A stretch of 25,877 nucleotides of DNA, taken from NCBI GenBank assembly GCA_040385645.1, contig JAZKGZ010000008.1, forward strand, positions 1 through 25,877. Direction: 5' to 3'. The notes below the pieces were generated by a model. The model saw only the letters and a list, made by a program, of their open reading frames with translations. It was not told the DNA's origin and did not search any database. Positions 6,447 through 15,105 of the stretch are shown one piece after another (the stretch's first letter is position 1; each line of letters opens with the position of its first letter). The stretch comes from JANXSS01 sp040385645 (GTDB lineage: Bacteria > Pseudomonadota > Gammaproteobacteria > Burkholderiales > Burkholderiaceae_D). A program made the position numbers and the translations under genes.

Positions 6447-7229
6447 TTAGTAAAAACTTTGCGCCAGCGAGCCGATGAGCAGTTGCCAGCCATCCACCAG
6501 CACGAACAACATCAGCTTGAATGGCAGGGAGATGGTCGAAGGCGACACCATCACCATACCCATCGACATCAATACGCTTGCCACGACCATATCGATGATC
6601 AGAAACGGGATAAAGATGGCGAAGCTGATCTGGAAAGCGGTTTTGAGTTCGCTGGTGATGAATGCAGGTATCAGGATGCGCAAGGGAGTGTCTTCCGGGC
6701 TTTGCAGCGCCGGAGTGTTCGACATCTTGACGTACAGCGCCAGATCGGCTTGCCGGGTCTGTTTCATCATGAAGGTCTTGAGGGGCGCTACACCACGCTC
6801 CATGGCCTGGCTCATGGTGATCTTGTTTTCTGAAAGCGGCTGATAGGCGTCGATATAGATTTTGTCCAGCACCGGGCCCATCACGAACAGCGTCAGGAAC
6901 AGTGCCAGGCCGACCAACACCTGATTCGGCGGCGCGGATTGGGTGCCGATGGCCTGACGTAGCAGCGAGAGCACGATCACAATGCGGGTGAAGCTGGTCA
7001 TCATCATCAGCGCTGCCGGCAGAAAGGTCAGCGAGGTCAGGAGCAGCAGTGTCTGCAGTGAGAGCGAATAAGTCTGGCCACCGCCAGCAGTCGGCGTGCT
7101 GGTGACAGCTGGCAAGCCATTTTGCTGAGCTAGGGCCAGGGCAGGAAGCGCCAGCAGCGCCAGTAGCAATACTGCCTTCGGTGCCACCGGTGGCGCGAAG
7201 CTGCAACCGAGTCGGAACTCAGTTGCCAT
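6447..7229 (-). CDS. fliP: Flagellar export gate protein FliP
   Basis: A 260-residue protein with a cleavable-type signal peptide (APKAVLLLALLALPALALAQ). FliP blocks follow: LTFLPAALMMMTSFTRIVIV, LRQAIGTQSAPPNQVLVGLA, and near the end LMLFVLVDGWQLLIGSLAQS. FliP forms the pentameric core of the export gate. I place the start at ATG 7229, which gives the family's usual length and signal peptide position and overlaps the fliO stop by 11 nt. A longer reading to 7388 would put Arg-rich sequence before the signal peptide and lie inside fliO. No clear SD is seen, so translation probably depends on coupling to fliO. Confidence 0.95.
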   Translation of the reverse strand: MATEFRLGCSFAPPVAPKAVLLLALLALPALALAQQNGLPAVTSTPTAGGGQTYSLSLQTLLLLTSLTFLPAALMMMTSFTRIVIVLSLLRQAIGTQSAPPNQVLVGLALFLTLFVMGPVLDKIYIDAYQPLSENKITMSQAMERGVAPLKTFMMKQTRQADLALYVKMSNTPALQSPEDTPLRILIPAFITSELKTAFQISFAIFIPFLIIDMVVASVLMSMGMVMVSPSTISLPFKLMLFVLVDGWQLLIGSLAQSFY

Positions 7230-8010
7230 TGTTGTTGCGGCCATTGCTGCCGTTGCGCTGGTCGATCGTTCGCTTGAGCCAGACACCGAAGTTCTTACCG
7301 GCCGGCAGATCCAACGTGCGGCCGTCTCGCGTGGGTGTTTCCTGGCGCGGCATGGTTGCCAGGGTGTTGATGCATCCTGGTGCCACACCGACGACGATCC
7401 ATTGATCGGCTATTTCCACTACCAGAATACGTTCGCGGTTACTGAGGTTGACGCCACTGACCACGCGCACCGTAGTGCCGGTCGGGTTGCGCGCCAGGCC
7501 GAGGCGTCTGAGCAGCCATGCCATGCCGGCGATGAGACCGATGACGAGCAGGAGCACCATCGAAATTTGCGCCAGACCGCTGGCCGATGCCACCGCAGCA
7601 CCGGCGGCCGATCCTGGTGTCGGTGTGGATGCTGCCGTAGATGCCGGTGTGCCCTGGATTACGCGGGCCGAGGATGAAGGGGCGGCAGGTGTATCAGGTG
7701 CGACGGGTGCCGCCGGTACAGTAGGTGCAACCGGCGCGGCGGGTACAGCTGGCAAGGTAGCTGCTGCTGACGGAACGGGCGTGTCGGACGTAATCGGGGC
7801 AGCGGGTGAGCTGGGTAGGGTTGTTGTAGCAGGTACGGCAGGTGTAACCAGTGTGGCCGGTACCGCTGCAACCGTGGGCACAGCCGTTTCAACGGCGGCT
7901 GATACCGGTCCGGTTTGCAGCATCGCTGCGACCGCCAGGGTTGCCAATATCGCCAGCAGCGGGCGGGTACTGCAGCTGCAGCGATCGATACCAAAATACA
8001 AAATCGTCAT
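7219..8010 (-). CDS. fliO: Flagellar biosynthesis protein FliO with long Pro/Ala-rich segment
   Basis: FliO helps assemble the FliP ring. The conserved part lies at the C-terminal end: a membrane helix (ISMVLLLVIGLIAGMAWLL, about residues 148-167), then LRRLGL, then a cytoplasmic domain with VRVVSGVNLSNRERILVVEI. Before it lie a hydrophobic N-terminal segment (about 17-37, possible signal anchor) and roughly 100 residues almost wholly of Ala, Pro, Val, Thr and Ser, with near-repeats such as VPAAPVAPTVPAAPVAPD. At 263 residues it is about twice the length of many FliO proteins. The start ATGA overlaps the fliN stop by 4 nt. Identification rests on the C-terminal domain and the N-O-P gene order. 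Confidence 0.9.
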   Translation of the reverse strand: MTILYFGIDRCSCSTRPLLAILATLAVAAMLQTGPVSAAVETAVPTVAAVPATLVTPAVPATTTLPSSPAAPITSDTPVPSAAATLPAVPAAPVAPTVPAAPVAPDTPAAPSSSARVIQGTPASTAASTPTPGSAAGAAVASASGLAQISMVLLLVIGLIAGMAWLLRRLGLARNPTGTTVRVVSGVNLSNRERILVVEIADQWIVVGVAPGCINTLATMPRQETPTRDGRTLDLPAGKNFGVWLKRTIDQRNGSNGRNNNGN

Positions 8011-8426
8011 TTACTGAGCTTTCGGACACGTTCGGAAGGCGTGATGATATCGGTGAGGCGAATGCCGAACTTGTCATTGACCACGACCACTTCGCCTTGG
8101 GCGATCAAGCAGCCGTTGACCAGCACATCCATCGGCTCGCCGGCCAAACCGTCGAGCTCGACCACGGAACCTTGTGCCAACTGCAACAGGTTTTTAATAG
8201 CGATCTTGGTGCGCCCGAGTTCGACGGTGAGCTGCACCGGAATATCGAGAATGAAATCGAGATCGTTATGCGTTGCGCCATTGGTGGAGGCTCCGCTGAA
8301 ATCCTTGAATACCGTGGCAGTCGCCTGTTGCGCCTTCAGAGCAGCAGCCTCGGCTTGCTCTTGTTCGGCAATCGCTGCGCCCCAGTCGTCTTCGGCGGCC
8401 ACCTGGTTCTCGTTGTCATCTGGCAT
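8007..8426 (-). CDS. fliN: Flagellar motor switch protein FliN
   Basis: A 139-residue C-ring protein. The C-terminal SpoA domain (about residues 60-136) shows ILDIPVQLTVELGRTKIAIK, LLQLAQGSVVELDGLAGEP and LIAQGEVVVVNDKFGIRLTD. The first ~55 residues are acidic and Ala-rich, as is usual. FliN binds FliM and the FliH-FliI export complex. AGGAG at 8433-8437 abuts an ATG at 8432 but is 6 nt from the ATG at 8426, so I use 8426, two codons in. The start overlaps the fliM stop by 11 nt, and its stop overlaps the fliO start by 4 nt. Confidence 0.96.
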   Translation of the reverse strand: MPDDNENQVAAEDDWGAAIAEQEQAEAAALKAQQATATVFKDFSGASTNGATHNDLDFILDIPVQLTVELGRTKIAIKNLLQLAQGSVVELDGLAGEPMDVLVNGCLIAQGEVVVVNDKFGIRLTDIITPSERVRKLSK

Positions 8427-9417
8427 GACCATCTCCTGAGGTTAAATCGTTGGCACTTTCGATCAGCTTTTCTATACGCAGTGCGTATTGACCGTTGAGT
8501 TTTCCATAGCTGCATTCCATGATCGGCACGCCATCGACCTTGCCCGAAACCAGATCCGGCACGGTCAGTGGAATGACATCGCCGACACGCAAATTGAGTA
8601 GGCCGCCCAAGGTGCTTTTGCCGGTACCGAGGTCGGCGATGATTTCGACTTCCGCAGTCTGAATCTGTTGCGTCATGAGGCGTACCCAGCGCTTGTCCAT
8701 CTCCATCGTCTCGCCTTGCAGACTGGAAGTCAGGATGTCGCGGATCGGCTCGATCATCGAGTAGGGCGCGCAAAAATGCATTTCGCCACTGACCGGCCCC
8801 AGTTCGATGGTAAATGTCGTGGTGACCACGACTTCATTGGGCGTGGCGATATTAGCGAATTGCGTATTCATTTCCGAGCGGATGTACTCGAACTCGATCG
8901 GATACACCGGCTCCCAGGACTTCGAATAATTCTCGAAAACGATTTCTAAAATACGGCGGATGATGCGTTGCTCGGTTTCGGTAAAATCGCGGCCTTCGAC
9001 CCGGGTATGGAAACGGCCATCGCCGCCGAACAGATTGTCGACCACCAGAAAAACCAGGTTCGGGTCGAGCACCATCAGCGCAGTGCCGCGCAATGGCTTC
9101 ATGTGGATGAGGTTGAGGTTGGTCGGCACCACCAGGTTGCGAATGAATTCGCTGTACTTCGACACCTTTACCGGACCGATCGATACTTCGGCGGTGCGGT
9201 GAATGAAGTTGTACAGACCGATACGAAGCAAGCGTGCAAAGCGTTCGTTGATGATTTCCAGCGTCGGCATGCGGCCGCGCACGATACGTTCCTGCGTTGC
9301 CAGGTTATAAGGCCGCACACCTGAGCTGTCTACAGCCGCACCGGCGTCGTCCTGATCGCCATTGACCCCTTTTAATAGGGCGTCGACTTCTTCCTGTGAA
9401 AGAAAGTTTTCAGCCAT
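8416..9417 (-). CDS. fliM: Flagellar motor switch protein FliM
   Basis: A 333-residue C-ring protein. Residues ~6-12 (LSQEEVDALL) form the N-terminal CheY-P-binding motif. The middle domain includes LVFLVVDNLFGGDGRFHTRV with the conserved GGDG loop that contacts FliG. The C-terminal SpoA domain (about 250-325) contains STLGGLLNLRVGDVIPLTVP and binds FliN. Length is normal. It begins 4 nt after the fliL stop and overlaps fliN by 11 nt, giving the usual L-M-N order. Confidence 0.97.
   Translation of the reverse strand: MAENFLSQEEVDALLKGVNGDQDDAGAAVDSSGVRPYNLATQERIVRGRMPTLEIINERFARLLRIGLYNFIHRTAEVSIGPVKVSKYSEFIRNLVVPTNLNLIHMKPLRGTALMVLDPNLVFLVVDNLFGGDGRFHTRVEGRDFTETEQRIIRRILEIVFENYSKSWEPVYPIEFEYIRSEMNTQFANIATPNEVVVTTTFTIELGPVSGEMHFCAPYSMIEPIRDILTSSLQGETMEMDKRWVRLMTQQIQTAEVEIIADLGTGKSTLGGLLNLRVGDVIPLTVPDLVSGKVDGVPIMECSYGKLNGQYALRIEKLIESANDLTSGDGHAR
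8433..8437 (-). promoter_or_regulatory. Ribosome binding site for fliN
   Basis: AGGAG inside the end of fliM. It has no spacer to the ATG at 8432 and a 6-nt spacer to the ATG at 8426, favouring the latter as the start. Confidence 0.6.
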
Positions 9418-9421
9418 GATG

Positions 9422-9928
9422 CTACTGGATCACGAACGAAGTAAAAAACACATCGGTGACTTCCTGCTTCTTGCCACCAGGCGTGAACGGCTGATTGACC
9501 GTCGCCATGATTTCGGTGCCAAGTTTTTTCTTGCCCTCGGCGGTATTGATGTCGGCCGCTTTTTTAGACGACAACAGCAGCAGTAGACGACTGCGCACCT
9601 GAGGATTGTAGAGCTTCAATAAATCCGCTTGCGCAGCGTCGGCCACCTGCAGGGTAAAGGAGAGTTGCAGAAATTGTTCACCGCCGTCACTTTGTAAATT
9701 CACGGTGAATGCTTCCATCGTCACAAAGACCGGCGGTTTCGGCGCTTCGACTTTGACCGCTTTTACGCCTGCGGCCTCCGGTTTTTGGCCGAGCATGAAA
9801 TAGGCTCCTGCACCGGCAGCCAGCAGCACGACTACTGCCACGATCAGCATCAATTTCTTATTCGATTTTTTGACCGGTGCCTCTTCGGCTGCGGCCTTGG
9901 GTACTGCTTTCGGAGCTGACGTCGCCAT
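9422..9928 (-). CDS. fliL: Flagellar basal-body-associated protein FliL
   Basis: A 168-residue membrane protein. Residues 1-26 are cytoplasmic and Lys/Ala-rich. A single helix follows (LMLIVAVVVLLAAGAGAYFM), then a periplasmic domain with FVTMEAFTVNLQSDGGEQFL and a C-terminal VTDVFFTSFVIQ, all typical of FliL. It surrounds or supports the stator around the rotor. GAGAAG precedes the ATG at 9928. The 219 bp upstream, before fliK's end, is the only sizeable gap in the fliF-R run. Confidence 0.95.
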   Translation of the reverse strand: MATSAPKAVPKAAAEEAPVKKSNKKLMLIVAVVVLLAAGAGAYFMLGQKPEAAGVKAVKVEAPKPPVFVTMEAFTVNLQSDGGEQFLQLSFTLQVADAAQADLLKLYNPQVRSRLLLLLSSKKAADINTAEGKKKLGTEIMATVNQPFTPGGKKQEVTDVFFTSFVIQ

Positions 9929-10147
9929 GTTCTTCTCTTGGATTACTGGTTCATAAATATTGCCATGTCACCAGAACTTCAATGCCGGGAAAAAAGGGGC
10001 GAAGGCGCAGCAGATCAACGCTTCGCTCCTAATCGATGCTTTCAAGCACTTTCGGCATTAAACCATTTTTAAACCGTGCGCGACACGCTTCCCCTGGAAA
10101 AATCCGGCCGGCGTGCACAAGTGCATGTCGCGGCAGATACCCAGTGT
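9929..10147. other. 219-bp gap between fliK and fliL
   Basis: The longest spacer in the fliF-fliR run. It is AT-richer around 10040-10075 (minus strand GGTTTAAAAATGGTTTAATG). I looked for a sigma-28 or sigma-54 promoter and found no good match. It may carry an internal sigma-70-type promoter or an mRNA processing site. No ORF is recognised in it. Confidence 0.4.
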
Positions 10148-11560
10148 TCAAGCAAAGGTATCGACCAGACCGCTACCGCCTGCATTGCGCGCACTGCGCA
10201 TCACCGGTGCGGCTTCGGTGGTATCCACGGTTGCGCTTTTGCCACCACGTTCACGATCGGTGCCGGCCGTATGTTGGCTGCCACCGCCATGCTGATTCGG
10301 CGTGCCGGCATTGACGCTGGCCTGGCCCAGTGAAATTCCGGCATCTGCCAGCATCTCTTTAAGCTTCGGCAACGCTGCTTCGAGCGCCTGCCTTACTTCT
10401 GGTTGGTCTGCAGTGAAGCTCGCTTCGGCATGTGCATTATTGACATTGATTACTACCTGCAGCGGTCCCAGATCCGGAGGATTGAGCGTCAGCGATGCGG
10501 TTTGCTGTGCACCTGCAGCCATCCACACGACCTTTTGGCCGAGAGCCTGATCCCAGGCCGAGGTTCCGACAAAGGGTGTGAGTTTGTCACTGGGCGCTGG
10601 GTTAGTTGCTGAGAGTACGTTGCTTGCCAGGCCCGCCGCGGTGCCTGGTAAGCCGGTCAGCAAAGTCGGGTCGGTGGCGGTCGATACATTCGCGCCAGTG
10701 ATGACGCCGGCGGCGAATGTGGCTGGCATCGTTTCCAATTTTGCGCTCATTGCCGAATCGTCGGCCGAGGCAAGTGCCAACGCATCGCTGAAATTAGCCC
10801 GACCGACTTCTGCCCCAGGCCGGACGGTCTGCAGATCGCTGGTACTGATGACGCCGGCGTTTTGGGCGGAGCGCGCAGCCAGTGCCGTTTGGCCGGTTTG
10901 GGTTGTTTGGGCGGCAGCTGCAAGCATGGCTTCGAATGCCGCATCGCCGGCCTGCGCAGCATCGTCCGGCATTGCATCGAGCTTGGCATTTGGGTCCGTG
11001 AGGGCAATCGTGCCGTCCGAGGCACCGGCAACCGTCGTGGCGGTATCGCCGGTAGCGTCGTTGGGCGCAGTGCCGTCGGACGTCGCCGATTTCTGCGTCA
11101 GGCTACCGACGAGTGCCAGTAATTCTGCAGAGGCGGTGTTTTGTAGAAAAGTCTCTTCTTCTTTTTCTATTGCTGCAGCATCTCGTGTGTCGCTCTTTGT
11201 GATGTCGGTTGGTTGTTTGGTCGCCGTGTTTTTAGCCGCCGATGCGTTCGTCGTCTGGGTATTGGTATTACCTTGCCTCGCTGCCGCGCTGGTTTGTTGC
11301 CGCTCGCCTGCGCGTTGCTGTTGTTGGCGTGCCCTGGCATTCGCCGCTTCAGCGCTGCCGTTTTTGTTCTGCACCTCCGGGCGGGAAGATTGCGTCGCCC
11401 GACCGTTGAGTTCCCGTGAAAGCACGTTGCCGAACGATTGCGCCGCTGTACCCGCGCCTTGTGCCTGCTGTTTTGCATTATTTGCTGCATTCGTTGCCGC
11501 ACTTGATGTCGGCGACGCGGCTGGCGTGCTGAACAGGGTGTTGATTAAGGATTGCGTCAT
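10148..11560 (-). CDS. fliK: Flagellar hook-length control protein FliK
   Basis: A 470-residue protein with the usual FliK layout. It has a long Ala/Thr/Gln-rich, low-complexity N-terminal ruler region (to about residue 330). A compact C-terminal substrate-specificity domain (about 340-425) follows, containing SWDQALGQKVVWMAAGAQQT, then ASLTLNPPDLGPLQVVINVN and QALEAALPKLKEMLADAGI. The LNPPxLGPLxVxI core is the family signature. The tail is His/Gly/Arg-rich. FliK is exported while the hook grows and switches FlhB to filament substrates. GAGGA lies upstream of the ATG, and fliJ ends 12 nt before. Antisense frames here are long only because of the biased codon use. Confidence 0.94.
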   Translation of the reverse strand: MTQSLINTLFSTPAASPTSSAATNAANNAKQQAQGAGTAAQSFGNVLSRELNGRATQSSRPEVQNKNGSAEAANARARQQQQRAGERQQTSAAARQGNTNTQTTNASAAKNTATKQPTDITKSDTRDAAAIEKEEETFLQNTASAELLALVGSLTQKSATSDGTAPNDATGDTATTVAGASDGTIALTDPNAKLDAMPDDAAQAGDAAFEAMLAAAAQTTQTGQTALAARSAQNAGVISTSDLQTVRPGAEVGRANFSDALALASADDSAMSAKLETMPATFAAGVITGANVSTATDPTLLTGLPGTAAGLASNVLSATNPAPSDKLTPFVGTSAWDQALGQKVVWMAAGAQQTASLTLNPPDLGPLQVVINVNNAHAEASFTADQPEVRQALEAALPKLKEMLADAGISLGQASVNAGTPNQHGGGSQHTAGTDRERGGKSATVDTTEAAPVMRSARNAGGSGLVDTFA

Positions 11561-11572
11561 GAGTGTCCTCGT

Positions 11573-12013
11573 TTATTTTTTGTACAGATATTGGCGTGCT
11601 GCATGTTCGTCCATCGCTTTCTGGTCCCGCTTGTTTTCTCGATGCTGCGCCTGCTGTGCAGCACGGGCGGCGAGGGTGCCGTAGGACATGCGCTTTTTTT
11701 CTCCAGCCTGCCAGGCTGCCCGCCGTTCTTCGATTCGCTTGTTCGCTTCCAGAACCACTTTCTGCTGGCTTGCCACGGCGTTGTCGAGCTTATCCATGAA
11801 TAACTGAAAATTACGGTATCCCATCGCTGTCAAGCCCGCCGTGAGGCTGTTTTGAAACCGCGCTGCGTATTCCTCGCGATAGCCACACAACAAATCGAGC
11901 TTGCTCTGCGTCTCTGCCGCTGCTTTGATCGCCATGCCGAGCCGTTTTGCGGCATCCTCGGTTTCCGTGGTTGCCAATTCAATCAATGTATCGAGGGCGG
12001 AAGGATGTGCCAT
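11573..12013 (-). CDS. fliJ: Flagellar export chaperone FliJ
   Basis: A 146-residue, highly charged, mostly alpha-helical protein of normal FliJ size. It starts SALDTLIELATTETEDAAKR and has long coiled-coil-like stretches (NAVASQQKVVLEANKRIEER and the basic C-terminus RAAQQAQHRENKRDQKAMDE). FliJ is the central stalk that activates the FliI ATPase ring and links it to FlhA. It lies 35 nt after fliI and 12 nt before fliK. The SD before ATG 12013 is weak. Sequence conservation in this family is low, so position and composition carry much of the call. Confidence 0.92.
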   Translation of the reverse strand: MAHPSALDTLIELATTETEDAAKRLGMAIKAAAETQSKLDLLCGYREEYAARFQNSLTAGLTAMGYRNFQLFMDKLDNAVASQQKVVLEANKRIEERRAAWQAGEKKRMSYGTLAARAAQQAQHRENKRDQKAMDEHAARQYLYKK

Positions 12014-12048
12014 TGACTGAAATTATAGAGTTGCAGGCGTCGGTGCAA

Positions 12049-13476
12049 TCACGAGAACAGAGCCGAAAGTTGGGCCAAGCTCTCGTGAAGATCGGCTTGT
12101 TCGTTGATACCTTGTTGTAAAAAATGCTCGATTTTCGGATTTAGGATGATCGCTTCGTCCAAGACCGGGTCAGTGCCGGCACTGTAGGCACCGACGCTGA
12201 TCAAATCGCGATTGCGTTGGTAGCGTGAAGTCAGTTGTTTTACCCGACGCATCAAAGCTTGATGCTGCGGTGTGGTGATGCTATGCATCGCACGGCTGAT
12301 CGATTGCTCGACGTCGATCGCCGGATAGTGGCCGGCCTCTGCCAGCTTGCGGTCCAGGACGATGTGGCCGTCCAGGATCGCCCGCGCCGAATCGGCGATC
12401 GGGTCTTGCTGGTCGTCGCCTTCGGTAAGGACGGTGTAGAAAGCAGTGATCGAGCCACCACCTTCGCGGCCGTTACCGGCGCGCTCCACCAGTGCCGGCA
12501 ACTTGGCGAACACCGACGGCGGATAACCTTTGGTTGCGGGCGGCTCGCCGATGGCCAATGCAATTTCCCGTTGTGCCATGGCATAGCGAGTCAGCGAATC
12601 CATGATCATCAGCACATGCTTGCCCTGATCCCGAAAATGTTCGGCAATCGCCGTGGTGTACGCCGCTCCCTGCAGGCGCATGAGCGGCGGGGTATCGGCC
12701 GGTGCCGCCACCACCACCGAACGCGCCAACCCCTCGGGCCCGAGGATCTGCTCGATGAATTCTTTGACTTCGCGGCCTCGTTCGCCGATCAGCCCAACCA
12801 CAATTACATCCGCTGTGGTGTAGCGCGCCATCATGCCGAGCAACACGCTTTTGCCAACGCCGGAACCGGCGAACAGCCCCATGCGCTGACCACGGCCGAC
12901 GGTCAGCATGCTGTTGATGGCGCGTACGCCTACATCGAGGATATCGGTGATCGGTGCCCGCCCCAGTGGATTAGCAGCGCGCACGTTCAATGGGGCGGCA
13001 TGCGCGGCATTGAGCGGGCCGAGGTTGTCGAGCGGCCTGCCGGCGCCATCCAGCACGCGGCCAAGCAATTCGTCACCCACAGGCAAATGGCGACCGCGGT
13101 CGCTCGGCCGGCGCCGCGGGTGCTCAACCGTTCCCACACGCGGCAGGGAATGCACCACTTCGACCGGGAACACCCGCGTACCCGGCACGATGCCTTCGAC
13201 ATCGCTTTGTGGCATCAGAAAAATACGTTCATCTTGAAAGCCCACGACTTCGGCCTCGATCCGCGCGCCATTTGGCAGCGGCACGGTGCAGGCACTGCCG
13301 ACTGCCAGTTTTAAGCCTACCGCCTCCATCACCAGGCCGGCGACTCTGGTCACCCGGCCGGACACTTGCAGTGGCTCGGCAATCGCCAGCAGTTCGCGGC
13401 AATCACGCAGATACGATTTCCAACGTGCATGGTTGGGTCGCGTGGCGGTCTCGGCAGTGGTCAGTACCTCTGACAT
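12049..13476 (-). CDS. fliI: Flagellar export ATPase FliI
   Basis: A 475-residue F1-beta-like ATPase that powers flagellar type III export. It shows Walker A (LFAGSGVGKSVLLGMMARYT), the RGREVKEF block, Walker B (HVLMIMDSLTRYAMAQRE), the family motif GEPPATKGYPPSVFAKLPAL, and a C-terminal helical region. I start at ATG 13476 (MSEVLTTAETATRP), which overlaps the fliH stop as TAATG. A longer frame to 13581 would lie inside fliH with Arg-rich, unrelated sequence. It works with FliH and FliJ, encoded either side. Confidence 0.97.
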   Translation of the reverse strand: MSEVLTTAETATRPNHARWKSYLRDCRELLAIAEPLQVSGRVTRVAGLVMEAVGLKLAVGSACTVPLPNGARIEAEVVGFQDERIFLMPQSDVEGIVPGTRVFPVEVVHSLPRVGTVEHPRRRPSDRGRHLPVGDELLGRVLDGAGRPLDNLGPLNAAHAAPLNVRAANPLGRAPITDILDVGVRAINSMLTVGRGQRMGLFAGSGVGKSVLLGMMARYTTADVIVVGLIGERGREVKEFIEQILGPEGLARSVVVAAPADTPPLMRLQGAAYTTAIAEHFRDQGKHVLMIMDSLTRYAMAQREIALAIGEPPATKGYPPSVFAKLPALVERAGNGREGGGSITAFYTVLTEGDDQQDPIADSARAILDGHIVLDRKLAEAGHYPAIDVEQSISRAMHSITTPQHQALMRRVKQLTSRYQRNRDLISVGAYSAGTDPVLDEAIILNPKIEHFLQQGINEQADLHESLAQLSALFS

Positions 13477-14117
13477 TATTGCGCCAGCCAATCTACATTC
13501 TTGCCCAAGGCACCGGCGATGCGTTGCCAGCGTACCTGCATCGCGCCGTCTATCTGATTGCTCGGTGTTTCGACCCTGCACCCACCGCGTTCGAGCATGG
13601 CATCCTCGGTTACGCGCCAGCCGGCTTTGCTCAATTCTTCACCGATGAATTCGCGGGCCAGCAAGGCGTCGGCCGGATGCAAGAACAGCATGGCAGGTTG
13701 TTGTAGGGTGGGTAGGTAGCGAATCGCTTCGGCCACCACCGGCAGCACCAGTTCCGGGCGAATCTCCAGCGCGGTTTTTAGCATCGCTTTCGCCAAGTCC
13801 AGACTCAGATCGAGCATTTCTTCTGCAATCACTTCGTCGGCGCGCCGTACCTCATCAGCGAAAGCAACGGCGATCTGTTGTAGATGCAGCAGTTCGTTGG
13901 CCGATTCAATACGGCCGATATCCAAGCCTGCAGCATGGCCTTGGGCGACGCCTTCGGCATAACCTTGCTGACGTGCAGCCTCGCGAATCGCCGCCAGCTC
14001 GGTCTCGCTGATGGCGGGTAGCGCCATCTTGGAATGGGCCGAGCCGTGATCCTCGAAAGACGCCATCTCCCAGCGCTGGTAGGCGGATTGCTTTTCTTTT
14101 GGCAGCACGTCAGACAT
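13476..14117 (-). CDS. fliH: Flagellar export regulator FliH
   Basis: A 213-residue protein that holds FliI as a dimer and tethers it to FliN. It begins MSDVLPKEKQSAYQRWEMAS, typical of betaproteobacterial FliH. The GxxxG-like stretch GYAEGVAQGHAAGLDIG lies near residue 60, and a V-ATPase-E-like C-terminal region follows (LDLAKAMLKTALEIRPELVL and the end WRVTEDAMLERGGCRVET). ATG 14117 overlaps the fliG stop by 8 nt. An in-frame ATG at 14123 (two residues longer) is closer to an AAAGG and remains possible. Confidence 0.92.
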   Translation of the reverse strand: MSDVLPKEKQSAYQRWEMASFEDHGSAHSKMALPAISETELAAIREAARQQGYAEGVAQGHAAGLDIGRIESANELLHLQQIAVAFADEVRRADEVIAEEMLDLSLDLAKAMLKTALEIRPELVLPVVAEAIRYLPTLQQPAMLFLHPADALLAREFIGEELSKAGWRVTEDAMLERGGCRVETPSNQIDGAMQVRWQRIAGALGKNVDWLAQ

Positions 14118-15105
14118 AAGCATCGTCGCCTTTCGCACCGAGCATGATCTGGCCTTCGTCGGCTAGGCGACGTACGATTTGCAAAATTTCTTTTTGCTGT
14201 GCTTCGACTTCGGATAGCCGTACTGGTCCTTTCGATTCCAGATCCTCGCGCATCATCTCGGCGGCCCGCTGCGACATGTTTTTGAAAATCTTGTCGCGCA
14301 ATTCCTGGCTGGCACCTTTCAACGCCACGATCAACGACTCGGACTGTACTTCCCGCAGCATGGTCTGGATACCGCGGTCGTCGATATCCATGATGTTGTC
14401 GAAGACGAACATCTCATCCATGATGCGTTGCGCCATGTCGCCGTCGTAGTTTTTCAGGTTGGTCATGACCGACACTTCATTCTCTCCCGATAAGAAATTC
14501 AGGATTTCGGCAGCGGCACGCACGCCGCCCATCGGCTTTTTCTTCAGGCTTTCATTGCCTGTCAGGAGCTTGGTGAGCACTTCGTTGAGTTCGCGCAGCG
14601 CCGCCGGTTGCACGCCATCCAGGGTGGCGATACGCAGCACTACGTCGTTACGCAGGCGTTCGGTGAAATGGCCGATCACTTCGCAGGCATGGTAACGCTC
14701 CAGATGTACCAGAATCGTGGCGATGATCTGCGGATGCTCGTTGCGGATCAGGTCCGCCACCGATTGCGAATCCATCCACTTCAGGCTTTCAATGCCGCTG
14801 GCGTCTTGCGCGCCGAGAATACGGTTCAGCAGCGACGAGGCTTTGTCGTCTCCCAGAGCTTTGGTCAGCACTGTGCGAATGTAATCGTCGGAGTCCAAGC
14901 CAATTGAAGTGTTTTGATCGGTCTCGAGTCGGAAGTCTTCCAGCACCGCTTCCAGTTCCTCGCTCTGCACGGCTTTCATTGCCGACATGGCCGTGCCGAG
15001 TTTCTGCACTTCCCTGGGCCCGAGAAATTTCATCACTTCGGCAGCTTCGTCGGCACCGAGTGCCAGCAGCAGGATCGCCGCTTTTTGGGTACCTGCATCA
15101 CTCAT
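14110..15105 (-). CDS. fliG: Flagellar motor switch protein FliG
   Basis: A 331-residue rotor protein. The N-terminal domain (KAAILLLALGADEAAEVMKF) binds FliF. The middle domain has the EHPQ motif (LIRNEHPQIIATILVHLERY, about residues 122-141) for FliM contact. The C-terminal torque domain carries the charged stator-facing helix region (ESLIVALKGASQELRDKIF and MSQRAAEMMREDLESKGPVR). Length is standard. It overlaps fliF by 8 nt (ATGAGTGA) and fliH by 8 nt, so F, G and H are probably translationally coupled. Confidence 0.98.
   Translation of the reverse strand: MSDAGTQKAAILLLALGADEAAEVMKFLGPREVQKLGTAMSAMKAVQSEELEAVLEDFRLETDQNTSIGLDSDDYIRTVLTKALGDDKASSLLNRILGAQDASGIESLKWMDSQSVADLIRNEHPQIIATILVHLERYHACEVIGHFTERLRNDVVLRIATLDGVQPAALRELNEVLTKLLTGNESLKKKPMGGVRAAAEILNFLSGENEVSVMTNLKNYDGDMAQRIMDEMFVFDNIMDIDDRGIQTMLREVQSESLIVALKGASQELRDKIFKNMSQRAAEMMREDLESKGPVRLSEVEAQQKEILQIVRRLADEGQIMLGAKGDDAYV

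Noticed and set aside
7229..7388. Upstream extension of fliP to an ATG at 7388
   Set aside because: It would place Arg-rich sequence before the signal peptide and lie wholly inside fliO; FliP of normal length starts at 7229.
10040..10080. TAAA and GCCGAAAG strings upstream of fliL resembling a sigma-28 promoter
   Set aside because: The spacing between the TAAA and the GCCG element is 11 nt instead of 15, so the pattern fails.
10578..11684. A 368-codon plus-strand frame opposite fliK and fliJ
   Set aside because: It is the complement of the Ala/Thr-rich fliK; its Ala/Ser/Val/Cys composition is that of an antisense frame, and no family is recognisable.
12235..13314. A 359-codon plus-strand frame opposite fliI
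   Set aside because: It lies entirely within the well-supported ATPase gene, is rich in His/Arg/Gln as expected of the complement, and matches nothing.
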